Origin: Bacteroidales bacterium
Lineage (GTDB): Bacteria; Bacteroidota; Bacteroidia; Bacteroidales; UBA1715
Assembly: GCA_017516865.1 (NCBI GenBank)
Contig: JAFXAU010000020.1
Location: 1-57,710, forward strand
DNA length: 57,710 nt
Direction of reading: 5' to 3'
Below are positions 32,593 through 40,997 of the stretch, one piece after another (positions within the stretch are counted from its first letter, which is position 1; each line of letters starts with the position of its first letter). The notes beneath the pieces were generated by a model, which saw nothing but the letters and a program-made list of their open reading frames with translations, made no database searches and was not told the DNA's origin. The position numbers and the translations under genes were made by a program.

Positions 32593-33549
32593 ATGGAGTT
32601 TAGAGACGATGTTGAAGCGGTAGATTCTCTCAAAGAGACGTATGAATCTTTAAAACAGGAGATTCATAAGAAAATTATTGGTCAGGATGCGATAATTGAC
32701 GATGTGTTGATTTCGATTTTCAGTAAGGGACATTGTCTTCTGGTGGGTGTTCCTGGACTTGCTAAAACATTGTTAGTCACTTCGATGGCTCAAATTTTGG
32801 GATTGAAGAACAACCGTATTCAATTTACTCCCGATTTAATGCCAAGCGACATTACTGGTTCCGAAATTTTGAACGGTGACAGACAATTTCAATTCATTAA
32901 AGGTCCGTTGTTTACCAATTTCTTGCTTGCCGATGAAATTAACAGAACACCGCCAAAAACGCAGGCAGCTTTGCTCGAAGCCATGCAGGAACATGCGGTG
33001 ACGGTTTCGGGTGTCCGATATACATTGGAAGAACCTTTTTTTGTTCTTGCAACGCAGAATCCAATAGAGCAGGAAGGAACCTATCCGTTGCCAGAAGCTC
33101 AACTTGACAGATTTATGTTCAATGTTGTTCTGGATTATCCTTCTGTCGAGGAGGAAATTGCAATCGTGAAAGCCACGACTGGTGATACCGAACAACCGAT
33201 ACAATCGTTGTTGACTGCAGAACAGATTGTTGCATATCAGAATGTGATTCGGAAAATTCCTGTGAACGACAGTGTGGTCCGTTATGCAGTTGAATTGGTT
33301 TCAAAGACAAGAAACGGTCAGTCGAAATATGCCGAAGAATATCTTTCTTGGGGTGCCGGACCTCGTGCTTCGCAGTATTTGATTGTTGGCGCAAAAGCCC
33401 ATGCCGCCGTGCATGGAAAGTATTCTCCCGATATTGATGATGTTCGTGCCGTGGCTTTGCCGATTCTTCGTCATCGTGTTGTTAAAAATTATAAGGCGGA
33501 GGCCGAAGGCATTGGCGTGGATGATATAATTGTAAAGTTGATGGAGTAA
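32593..33549 (+). CDS. MoxR-family AAA+ ATPase
   Basis: A 318-residue cytosolic AAA+ protein. Walker A GVPGLAKTLL near 55, Walker B LLADEINRTPPKTQAALLEAM near 114, sensor ATQNPIEQEGTYPLPEAQLDRF near 155, and a helical lid. MoxR ATPases act as chaperones for metal insertion or protein complex maturation, generally next to DUF58 and VWA genes. Here those partners are missing: the next gene is an OstA-like protein whose ATG overlaps this stop by one base (TAATG), implying translational coupling. Confidence 0.92.
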   Translation: MEFRDDVEAVDSLKETYESLKQEIHKKIIGQDAIIDDVLISIFSKGHCLLVGVPGLAKTLLVTSMAQILGLKNNRIQFTPDLMPSDITGSEILNGDRQFQFIKGPLFTNFLLADEINRTPPKTQAALLEAMQEHAVTVSGVRYTLEEPFFVLATQNPIEQEGTYPLPEAQLDRFMFNVVLDYPSVEEEIAIVKATTGDTEQPIQSLLTAEQIVAYQNVIRKIPVNDSVVRYAVELVSKTRNGQSKYAEEYLSWGAGPRASQYLIVGAKAHAAVHGKYSPDIDDVRAVALPILRHRVVKNYKAEAEGIGVDDIIVKLME

Positions 33550-35078
33550 TGAAGAAAGGTCTCTTTTTAATTTTGATTTCGGTATTTATTTCTTTTTTCT
33601 CTTTCGGTCAGAAAAAGACGAAGGTAGAAATAAAACATACCGACGTCATGAAAGGAGACCGCGAAATTCGTCGGTTGCAGGGGAATGTCGTCTTTAAGCA
33701 TGACGATGCCTATATGTATTGCGACAGTGCAATTTCGTATGCAAAGGATAATCGTTTCGAGGCCTACGGACATGTGCGGATTGTAAATAAAGAGGTTACG
33801 GTCTATGGCGACACGCTGTTCTATTCCAGTTCTTCGAGCATGGCAAGTTTGCGTGGCAACATTAGAATGATTCATGAAAAAATGACGCTGACTACTCATT
33901 TTCTTGATTATGACCTGAAGAAAAATATGGGTTTTTATCGGAATGGAGGAAAAATCGTTGATGCAACAAATATTTTGCAAAGCCAAATCGGGTGCTATTA
34001 TGTAAACGACAGAATGCTGTTTTTTAAAAACGATGTGGAGTTGAAAAATCCTAATTACGTTATGCAGACCGATACACTGAAATACAAAACAACGACAAAT
34101 GTCGCGTATTTTGTTGGTCCGACGACTGTTGTAAGCAACAAAGACGAAATATACACTCGTAACGGATGGTACAACACCAATACCGACTTGGCACAATTAT
34201 ATCAAGACTCGTATTTGCACAGTGGAGCAAAATATGTGTACGGCGACGATATGTTTTACGACAGAAATAAGGATGAAGGAATTATTCGGAAAAATGCTGT
34301 CATAAAAGATACGGTTGAAAAATTAACTTTGTCCTCACAGTATGCATTGTACGAAGGAAAGAAGCAGGCCGCCTTTTTGACAAAAAAAGTTCTTGTTGTA
34401 AAAGAATTTGATGGCGATTCTTTGTTTCTTCATGCCGATAGTATTTTGTTTAATCAGTATACAATTGCTCCGTTAGATTCGACTCGTTCTGATTCAATTA
34501 CATACGAAGTAATTAAGGCGTTCCACAAAGTCCGTTTCTATAAAAGCGACGTTCAAGGAGTGTGCGATTCGTTGGTGTATCATGCCCTCGATTCTATGAT
34601 TTATTTATGTACCGAGCCTATTGTGTGGTCGGAAGAAAATCAGATGACTGGACTTGACATTCGTTTAAAATTGGGCGAGAACAACACTAAAATGGAAAAA
34701 ATAATCATCGAATCTGATGCGTTTCTCGTTGCACAAAGCGACGAAGACCAGTTCAACCAAATGAAAAGTAAGTCGCTGGTTGGCTACATAAAAAATAATG
34801 AACTCGTAAGAGTTGATATGTTCCAAAATGGCGAGACTATATATTATATGAAAGACGATGACGAGGTTGTCGGTGTAAACAAGGCGGTGTGTAGCGATAT
34901 TTCTGCTTATTTGAAGAAAGGGAAAATCGACCATATAGTTTTTAAAAATAAACCAGAGGGTACCTTTAGTCCGCTTTCACAATTTCCTAAGAATCAGCTG
35001 AAATTGGATCAATTCAATTGGTTTGATGCCGTTCGCCCTGTTGATTCGCAGGATGTATTTAATTGGAGAAAACGGTAA
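33549..35078 (+). CDS. OstA-like exported protein (LptA/LptD N-terminal family)
   Basis: A 509-residue protein with a signal peptide (residues 1-20, ending FSFGQ) and an OstA-type beta-jellyroll region: DREIRRLQGNVVFKHDDAYMYC, then repeats of the VxVYGDTLFYSSSSSMASLRG kind. Such proteins carry lipopolysaccharide between the membranes, and this long version is the form found in Bacteroidetes. With LptF/G at 37941 it fits LPS export. Translation is probably coupled to the MoxR gene through the one-base stop/start overlap. Confidence 0.8.
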   Translation: MKKGLFLILISVFISFFSFGQKKTKVEIKHTDVMKGDREIRRLQGNVVFKHDDAYMYCDSAISYAKDNRFEAYGHVRIVNKEVTVYGDTLFYSSSSSMASLRGNIRMIHEKMTLTTHFLDYDLKKNMGFYRNGGKIVDATNILQSQIGCYYVNDRMLFFKNDVELKNPNYVMQTDTLKYKTTTNVAYFVGPTTVVSNKDEIYTRNGWYNTNTDLAQLYQDSYLHSGAKYVYGDDMFYDRNKDEGIIRKNAVIKDTVEKLTLSSQYALYEGKKQAAFLTKKVLVVKEFDGDSLFLHADSILFNQYTIAPLDSTRSDSITYEVIKAFHKVRFYKSDVQGVCDSLVYHALDSMIYLCTEPIVWSEENQMTGLDIRLKLGENNTKMEKIIIESDAFLVAQSDEDQFNQMKSKSLVGYIKNNELVRVDMFQNGETIYYMKDDDEVVGVNKAVCSDISAYLKKGKIDHIVFKNKPEGTFSPLSQFPKNQLKLDQFNWFDAVRPVDSQDVFNWRKR

Positions 35079-35103
35079 AAGTTTCAAAATCCCCATATTT
35101 TTG

Positions 35104-35112
35104 TATCTTTGC
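35104..35112 (+). promoter_or_regulatory. -7 promoter element of the LytTR gene
   Basis: TATCTTTGC, 14 bases before the ATG at 35127; the upstream alternative start at 35109 falls inside this element and is rejected. Confidence 0.6.
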
Positions 35113-35126
35113 CGCAAATTGAAAAT

Positions 35127-36035
35127 ATGAGACTAATAGAATTTCAACAGGTAAAAGAAATTCCCGAATATTTGAGACAAAAATCGGGACTTGCAAGCCA
35201 GGTGATTTTTGTCGCATTGTTCGCAATAGTTTTTATAAATGTCTATCAGCCGTTCAATTCATATAATTGGGCCGATGTTCATGGTATTGGATATTTTCTT
35301 TGGTCGTGCGCTATTGTTGCAGTTGGATTTTTCGCACTTGTGATAAGTAGGATAATCCTCTATTTTTATGCAAAGAAACATAGGATGTTTTACTGGGTTT
35401 TTGCCTTGTGGATTTTTATAGAAATCTCTGCCATTGCAGTCATTTACACGACAATAGCTGCTATTTTTATGCCTAACATGGCGAATTTTTCTGCGGCAGA
35501 TAATAATATGTCTGATTTTTATTGGAATGCATTTTTCTATGTCTTTTTCGTCATGGCAATTCCAACTGTTTTGTGTTGGTTGTACCTTGCTTTTGTTCAG
35601 AAAAAGAACGAGTTAAAGATATTACAGAAACAGGTTGACGAAAATACCGTGCCAGGCATACAGGTTTCGTCTCCGTCGGTTTTGCAGTTTAATGACGAAA
35701 AAGGAGAGACTCGTTTTTCCGTAAAGGCTGAAAATGTCATTTGGATAGAATCGGCTGATAACTATGTGATTATCAAGTATCAAAATCAAGGGAAAATTTC
35801 CGATTTCTTGTTGAGAAATTCATTGAAACGACTTTCCGAAGATTTTAAAGATACCACGTTGTTCCGTTGCCATCGTTCGTTCATGGTGAACTTCGACCAT
35901 GCAATTGCATTACGGAGAGGGGCGGAAGGACTGATTATTGAACTTGATACCCAGCCAACGAAAGTGATTCCAGTCTCAAAAACCTATAAGGACGAGACTT
36001 CGCAGGCATTTACGCGATACAATTGTTTGCGATAG
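35127..36035 (+). CDS. Membrane-embedded LytTR transcription regulator
   Basis: About 302 residues. Four membrane helices in the first ~165 residues (for example QVIFVALFAIVFINVYQPF, WVFALWIFIEISAIAVIY), then a LytTR DNA-binding domain at about 195-300 (VIWIESADNYVIIKYQ, LFRCHRSFMVNF, KVIPVSKTYK). There is no response-regulator receiver domain, so it belongs to the one-component membrane-bound LytTR type, which senses something at or in the membrane. Target genes are unknown. Its stop codon is one base from the stop of the convergent plsC. Confidence 0.9.
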   Translation: MRLIEFQQVKEIPEYLRQKSGLASQVIFVALFAIVFINVYQPFNSYNWADVHGIGYFLWSCAIVAVGFFALVISRIILYFYAKKHRMFYWVFALWIFIEISAIAVIYTTIAAIFMPNMANFSAADNNMSDFYWNAFFYVFFVMAIPTVLCWLYLAFVQKKNELKILQKQVDENTVPGIQVSSPSVLQFNDEKGETRFSVKAENVIWIESADNYVIIKYQNQGKISDFLLRNSLKRLSEDFKDTTLFRCHRSFMVNFDHAIALRRGAEGLIIELDTQPTKVIPVSKTYKDETSQAFTRYNCLR

Positions 36036-36036
36036 A

Positions 36037-36732
36037 TTATTTCTGAAGTTCCTGTTTGATTGTTTCGAAAACTTGTGCCGATATTTTTGCGGCATCGCGT
36101 TCCTCAACACCTTGTACGGATATTGGCTTGTCGAAATGCACGGTAACAATAGTTGGACTAAACCGTATGTTGTTTCGCGACCAAGCTTTTGCTGATTTCT
36201 TTATTGTGACAGGAACAATGTCGGTTTGAGAATTGATAGCCAATTTAAAACCACCTTTTCTAAAAACGCCTAATTCACCTGTTTTTGTGCGGGTCCCTTC
36301 AGGATAAATGGCAATGTCCATTCCTTCGGAAATGAGTTCTATGGCTTTGCGCATGCTTGACGTGGTTTTTTGAGCGTTACTTCTGTCGATAAAAATCATG
36401 TGCATTTTTTTACAGACAAAGCCAGTAAAAATATTATGCTTCAATTCTTCTTTCACCATAAAATGCAGTTCTCGGCGTGAACCCCAGAAAATGGCTGGAA
36501 TGTCGAAAAACGAAGAATGGTTTGCCATGAAGATGTAATGTTTCTTTGGATCGAGATTTTCTAATCCTTCAACTTTCAAACGGCTCATCGTTAGAAAAAT
36601 AGTGACGGGGGCCCAAAGACGGACCGCCAGCCACAATGTGGCTTTAGGCGGTAAAAGTAAAGTGATTACGTAACAAAACAATAAGGTCCAAATGGCAATG
36701 AGAACGACTTGTATGAGATTTAGTAGTATCAT
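36037..36732 (-). CDS. plsC: 1-acyl-sn-glycerol-3-phosphate acyltransferase
   Basis: About 231 residues from the ATG at 36732. It adds the second acyl chain to lysophosphatidic acid at the inner membrane. The catalytic HX4D box is NHSSFFDIP near 76, the substrate-binding motif EGTRTKTG near 150, with an N-terminal membrane helix (LIQVVLIAIWTLLFCYVI). An in-frame extension to 36882 would overlap the divergent RsmI-like gene and is not favoured. Confidence 0.9.
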   Translation of the reverse strand: MILLNLIQVVLIAIWTLLFCYVITLLLPPKATLWLAVRLWAPVTIFLTMSRLKVEGLENLDPKKHYIFMANHSSFFDIPAIFWGSRRELHFMVKEELKHNIFTGFVCKKMHMIFIDRSNAQKTTSSMRKAIELISEGMDIAIYPEGTRTKTGELGVFRKGGFKLAINSQTDIVPVTIKKSAKAWSRNNIRFSPTIVTVHFDKPISVQGVEERDAAKISAQVFETIKQELQK

Positions 36733-36756
36733 GTCTATAAAATTAACACTTTCTCG

Positions 36757-36765
36757 TATTTTTGC
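36757..36765 (+). promoter_or_regulatory. -7 promoter element of the RsmI-like gene
   Basis: TATTTTTGC, 43 bases before the ATG at 36809, in the short divergent interval with plsC. Confidence 0.5.
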
Positions 36766-36808
36766 AATGCAAATTATTTTTCTACAAAGAAAGTGAATTT
36801 TTATTAAA

Positions 36809-37507
36809 ATGACAGGAAAAATATACCTAATTCCCTCTCCAATGGGAGAACAAGATGAAAAACGATTGTTCCCGGCATACAATATCGCTGTGATACAAGA
36901 AGTTAATCATTATATTGTGGAGAATGTCAGGACGGCTCGACGTTTCATTAAGAAAGTTTTTCCTGAAAAGGACATAGAAAACACTTGTTTTTATGAATTG
37001 AACAAACACAATCCTGCCGAAAATATTGAACAAATGATTCAGCCTGTGTTCGACGGTTTCGACGTCGGCATAATTAGCGAAGCGGGAATGCCATGTATTG
37101 CCGACCCGGGAAGTTTGGTTGTTGACTATGCGCATAAAAAGAACGTTCAGGTGATACCGCTCGTTGGTCCGAATTCAATAATAATGGCTCTTATATCTTC
37201 GGGATTCAACGGACAAAGTTTTGTATTCCATGGCTATTTGCCTATAAAAGACGGGCGGAAACCTTTTGTTTTACAGATGGAACAAAATGCACAACGACTA
37301 AAACAAACGCAGATTTTTATGGAAACGCCTTATCGTAACCAACAGTTGTTTTCGGAACTTCTGACTTGGCTTCGACCTGCGACAAAACTGTGTATTGCGA
37401 CTGATGTGACGTTGCCGACCGAGGAAATTCGAACGTATTCGATTTCGGAATGGAAAAAGAAAACGGTGGAAATACAAAAACGTCCTTCTATTTTTTTGAT
37501 AATGTAA
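36809..37507 (+). CDS. RsmI-like tetrapyrrole-methylase-fold SAM methyltransferase
   Basis: A 232-residue protein of the RsmI/TP-methylase fold: KIYLIPSPMGE at the start, the SAM-site SEAGMPCIADPGSLVVDYA near 92 and the VGPNSIIMALISSG loop near 122, followed by FHGYLPIKDGR. RsmI 2'-O-methylates C1402 of 16S rRNA; this shorter form (RsmI is ~280 residues) is a separate Bacteroidetes branch, so the exact target is uncertain. It is followed by the START-like gene after 48 bases. Confidence 0.85.
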   Translation: MTGKIYLIPSPMGEQDEKRLFPAYNIAVIQEVNHYIVENVRTARRFIKKVFPEKDIENTCFYELNKHNPAENIEQMIQPVFDGFDVGIISEAGMPCIADPGSLVVDYAHKKNVQVIPLVGPNSIIMALISSGFNGQSFVFHGYLPIKDGRKPFVLQMEQNAQRLKQTQIFMETPYRNQQLFSELLTWLRPATKLCIATDVTLPTEEIRTYSISEWKKKTVEIQKRPSIFLIM

Positions 37508-37555
37508 GCCCGTGTTTAAATAAAAAGATGTATCTTGCAGGTGCGAGAATTTATT

Positions 37556-37936
37556 ATGGCAAAACAGAAGATAAATTTGGAATATGAAATGAATACGATG
37601 CCTGGCATTCTGTATAAGCGTGTTGCTACGCCCGAAGGTCTTGCCAGTTGGTTCGCCGAAGATGCTGCAAGCGAAGACGGTATTGTGTTTTCGTTCTTGT
37701 GGCATAAAGATGTGAGTCGTGCCATTGTTATTGACTCGATTCCGAATGAAATGATACGTTTTAGATGGGAGGACGAAGACACGGACGATTATTTTGAATT
37801 CCGAATCGTTCAGCCAGAAATGTCTCGCTCAATTATTTTATGTGTAACTGATTTTTCCGAAGAGGAAGAATTAGAGGATGTAATTCAACTGTGGAATTTT
37901 CAGATAGCCAATCTGAAGCGTATTTTAGCTGCGTAA
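37556..37936 (+). CDS. START-like domain protein
   Basis: A 126-residue cytosolic protein made of one Bet v1/START-like helix-grip fold: INLEYEMNTMPGILYKRVATPEGLASWF, given here in two known pieces (MNTMPGILY and TPEGLASWFA), followed by IRFRWEDEDTDDYFEFRIV and a C-terminal helix WNFQIANLKRIL. This small family is typical of Bacteroidetes and its ligand is unknown. The ATG at 37556 fits the family length; it ends 4 bases before the LptF/G-like gene, so they are co-transcribed. Confidence 0.8.
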   Translation: MAKQKINLEYEMNTMPGILYKRVATPEGLASWFAEDAASEDGIVFSFLWHKDVSRAIVIDSIPNEMIRFRWEDEDTDDYFEFRIVQPEMSRSIILCVTDFSEEEELEDVIQLWNFQIANLKRILAA

Positions 37937-37940
37937 TTGT

Positions 37941-39416
37941 ATGTTGGGCATAAAGAAATTAGACATCTTCATTTTAAAATCATATATCTTACCGCTGGTT
38001 TTAGTGTTCTTTGTCTCAACATTCCTATTGTTGATGCAGTTCTTGTGGCGGTATATAGACGATTTGGTGGGCAAGGGGCTTGAATTAAGCGTGATTATAG
38101 AATTGTTTGTCTTTGCGGCAGTTGGACTGCTCCAAATGTCGTTGCCGCTTTCTGTGCTTTGTGCTTCGATATTCGCATATGGAAGCATGGGCGACACTAA
38201 CGAATTGATTGCCATCAAGTCGGCAGGTGTTTCGTTGGGACGAATGATGAAGCCGCTCATTATTTTTAATGTCTTTTTGATGTTTGGCTCGTTTATTTAT
38301 GCGAATAATGTGTTGCCATATTCCAATCTCCGGCTCTGGTCGTTGATGTTCGATGTCCGAAACCAGCGGCCGGAAATGAATATAAAGGAAGGAGTATTCT
38401 TCGACGGTATAGACCAAGTTAGATTGAAGATTTCTTCGAAGAATACAGAAACGAACATGATGTACGACATGATGATTTATGACCATCGGCAAAATGCAGG
38501 AAATGTTTCGGTAATTATTGCTGACTCGGCATCGATGAAAGTTACTGACGATAAGCAATATCTCGTGTTGACATTATACAATGGTGAATCATACGAGGAT
38601 GTCATCGACCGTTCGCATCCCGACGAAAATCGACAAAAACGTCCGTTCCGTAGGTATTCGTTTGATAAACAGCAGGTTTTGTTTGAATTGGAAGATTATG
38701 CATTCAGTCGTACAAACGTTGACTTGTTTAAGCATAACTCTCAGATGCAGAACGTGGCACAGCTTGATTATATGATAGATTCGCTTGCTTTTGAGTACAA
38801 GGTTCGAAATGAAAAGTCATTTAGACAATTCTTTATTAATAATGTATATAAGTCGCGAAGCACGAAAGATTCGGGCTATGTGGTTTCAATGGATACACTC
38901 ACTGCAGGTTTCTCGTCAACTGAGGCCTTGACGGTGATCTCAAAGGCTCTTAACGTTGCAAGAACATCGGAGTCGTTCCTTCTGGCCGCCGTAGACAATA
39001 ATAAGGAGCAGGAGAAGGGACTGAATAAGTTGCGTATAGAATGGCATAGAAAGTTTACACTCGGCTTTGCCTGTCTGATAATGTTTTTTGTCGGTGCTCC
39101 ATTTGGGGCATTGGTAAGAAAAGGTGGGTTTGGGGTTCCCGTTATTGCATCCTTTGTCTTTTACCTATTATATTATATAATGACAATGATAGGGGAAAAG
39201 AGTGTAAAGGCAGCATCTATAAACGCATGGCTCGGAATGTGGATCCCTGTCGTAATTATAATGTTGGTAAGCGTTTATTTGACTAAGTTGGCGGTAAACG
39301 ATAAAGGGTTGCCGTCGCTAAAGCCGTTTTTCCAGGAAAAGTTCTCGAAAATATTAGCATTACAGAAAAAAATAAAAAATAAAAAACATGAAACTAACGA
39401 AACAAGTGGCAGTTGA
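37941..39416 (+). CDS. LptF/LptG-family permease of LPS export
   Basis: A 491-residue YjgP/YjgQ-type protein. Three membrane helices at the N-terminus (IFILKSYILPLVLVFFVSTF onwards), a long periplasmic jellyroll (about 105-360), and three helices at the C-terminus (LGFACLIMFFVGAPFGALVR). With LptB it pulls LPS out of the inner membrane to the LptC/A bridge. Bacteroidetes often carry this single long form; LptF versus LptG cannot be decided. Its 3' end overlaps the YqeY gene by 29 bases. Confidence 0.9.
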   Translation: MLGIKKLDIFILKSYILPLVLVFFVSTFLLLMQFLWRYIDDLVGKGLELSVIIELFVFAAVGLLQMSLPLSVLCASIFAYGSMGDTNELIAIKSAGVSLGRMMKPLIIFNVFLMFGSFIYANNVLPYSNLRLWSLMFDVRNQRPEMNIKEGVFFDGIDQVRLKISSKNTETNMMYDMMIYDHRQNAGNVSVIIADSASMKVTDDKQYLVLTLYNGESYEDVIDRSHPDENRQKRPFRRYSFDKQQVLFELEDYAFSRTNVDLFKHNSQMQNVAQLDYMIDSLAFEYKVRNEKSFRQFFINNVYKSRSTKDSGYVVSMDTLTAGFSSTEALTVISKALNVARTSESFLLAAVDNNKEQEKGLNKLRIEWHRKFTLGFACLIMFFVGAPFGALVRKGGFGVPVIASFVFYLLYYIMTMIGEKSVKAASINAWLGMWIPVVIIMLVSVYLTKLAVNDKGLPSLKPFFQEKFSKILALQKKIKNKKHETNETSGS

Positions 39417-39834
39417 TTTAATGGCTGCAATGAAAAATCAAGACAAAGGTAAGTTGGACGCATTGCGCTCGTTGAAGACTGCATTTATTCTTGCAAAAAC
39501 CGAAACGGGAGCGACGGACTTGGCTGACGAAGATGAGTTGAAAATTGTCCAGAAGTTGATTAAACAAAGAAAAGATTCTGCGGCAGAGTATAAGGCAAAC
39601 AACAGAGCCGACTTGGCGGAAAAAGAACTTTCAGAAGCAGAAGTCTTGTCTGCATACTTGCCGAAACAAATGTCTGTGGAAGAATTGGAGGCTGCATTGA
39701 AGACAATCATGGCAGAAGTCGGTGCAACATCAATGAAAGATATGGGAAAGGTCATGGGAGTTGCAAGCAAGAAATTTGCCGGTGCCGCCGACGGTAAGAC
39801 TATATCTGAAATCGTGAAGAAATTATTGGCGTAG
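39388..39834 (+). CDS. GatB/YqeY-domain protein
   Basis: A 148-residue protein, the standard length for YqeY. MKLTKQVAVDLMAAMKNQDK and LDALRSLKTAFILAKTE mark the N-terminal helices, KQRKDSAAEYKANNRADLAEKE the central helix, KDMGKVMGVASKKFAG the C-terminal segment related to the tail of GatB. It probably has tRNA- or amidotransferase-related binding activity. It begins 29 bases inside the upstream permease gene, which indicates translational coupling. Confidence 0.9.
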   Translation: MKLTKQVAVDLMAAMKNQDKGKLDALRSLKTAFILAKTETGATDLADEDELKIVQKLIKQRKDSAAEYKANNRADLAEKELSEAEVLSAYLPKQMSVEELEAALKTIMAEVGATSMKDMGKVMGVASKKFAGAADGKTISEIVKKLLA

Positions 39835-39842
39835 GAAAAAAT

Positions 39843-39865
39843 CTATACATTATTATTATGTATAG
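39843..39865 (+). terminator. Hairpin downstream of the YqeY gene
   Basis: CTATACAT (39843-39850) pairs with ATGTATAG (39858-39865), A/T-rich loop. The T tail is poor, so it is a weak terminator at best. Confidence 0.35.
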
Positions 39866-39969
39866 TATATGTTTTGATACCTTCCAAATGAAGAATTTTG
39901 CGAAAAAACTTTGCAATCGGCAAAAAAAGTACTTTCTTTACGCACTATTTCTATGATAGAGGTTTCTAT

Positions 39970-40947
39970 ATGAATAGTTCTATACAAAAAGTAATTAGAA
40001 TAATTCCATTGGCTGTCATTGCGATGACGTTGGATTTTCAGGTTCTTGCACAATTGAATCCGAGAAGTACGTTGTATGCATTCCATCAGTCATCATACAA
40101 TCCTGCTATATGTGGTGCGTCCGAATATGGTAATGCATCTGCCGTTATCCGTAAACAATATATGGGTTTTGTTGACAATGCAGGTCCGGCAACTACGTGG
40201 ATAGATTTCTCAATGCCAATAAAAAGTATCAATAGTGGAGCAGGTTTGTCGATAGCACAGACAAAAGAAGGATTCGAAAAAAGATTGTCTGCAAAATTGA
40301 ATTATGCGTATCAGCTTGACTTACGGACTGGTCGTTTGGGGTTTGGATTGAGCGCAGGCCTGAATTCTGCACAGTGGGATATGAGTGATGCCCGTTATCC
40401 TGATGGCTCATCCGATAATTTCGTAGAAACGACCATTGCATCGCAGGAGAAGTTCTCGAATTTGCTATTGGGCTTTGGAATGTTTTATCAAGTTGGCTCG
40501 CTGTATGCTGGTTTTGCTGTGACGGAACTTAATGAACCCGCCCTCAAGTTTGATGCAGGAAAAATGGATTATTTAAAACGTCATTATTGGTTGTCAATGG
40601 GCTATGATTATAAGACGGCGAGTCCTAAATGGACCTTATGCCCGGCTTTGACTCTAAAAACTACGTTTTCAGAATGGCAACTTAATGGAGACATAAGAGC
40701 CATATATAATAATTTTGTAATTACGGGGTTGTCATACAATAGTTCACACGATTTATCGTTAAATATCGGTGTTCAATTCAAAGATGGCTCAAAATTAGAT
40801 GGATTAAAAGCAATTTTTTCTTATGATATTGTAAGTTCGAAAATTGGCGGCGAAAGTGCTGGTAGTGTGGAAGTTATGGTGTCGTACGACTTCAATATTT
40901 TTATGGAGAAAGAAAATAAAACGTATAAAAGTGTAAGATTTTTGTAG
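39970..40947 (+). CDS. PorP/SprF-family type IX secretion membrane protein
   Basis: A 325-residue outer-membrane protein. The signal peptide occupies 1-28 (LDFQVLAQ), then LNPRSTLYAFHQSSYNPAICG, the diagnostic start of PorP/SprF proteins (QYMxNPxxxNPAxAG pattern), and barrel strands ending with MVSYDFNIFMEKENKTYKSVRFL. In type IX secretion PorP/SprF proteins bind the cell-surface side of the machinery. It directly precedes gldK, the usual order. The in-frame ATG at 39898 lacks a signal peptide and is not favoured. Confidence 0.85.
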   Translation: MNSSIQKVIRIIPLAVIAMTLDFQVLAQLNPRSTLYAFHQSSYNPAICGASEYGNASAVIRKQYMGFVDNAGPATTWIDFSMPIKSINSGAGLSIAQTKEGFEKRLSAKLNYAYQLDLRTGRLGFGLSAGLNSAQWDMSDARYPDGSSDNFVETTIASQEKFSNLLLGFGMFYQVGSLYAGFAVTELNEPALKFDAGKMDYLKRHYWLSMGYDYKTASPKWTLCPALTLKTTFSEWQLNGDIRAIYNNFVITGLSYNSSHDLSLNIGVQFKDGSKLDGLKAIFSYDIVSSKIGGESAGSVEVMVSYDFNIFMEKENKTYKSVRFL

Positions 40948-40997
40948 GATATTAAGAAAAAGTTATTAACTTGCGAATTATTTTAATATGAATGCAT

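Noticed and set aside
33567..34196. 209-codon minus-strand frame inside the OstA-like gene
   Set aside because: Shadow frame with no protein-like motif; the forward gene is supported by signal peptide and family pattern.
39898..39969. N-terminal extension of the PorP/SprF-like protein
   Set aside because: It would place 24 polar residues ahead of a good signal peptide; the ATG at 39970 fits export.
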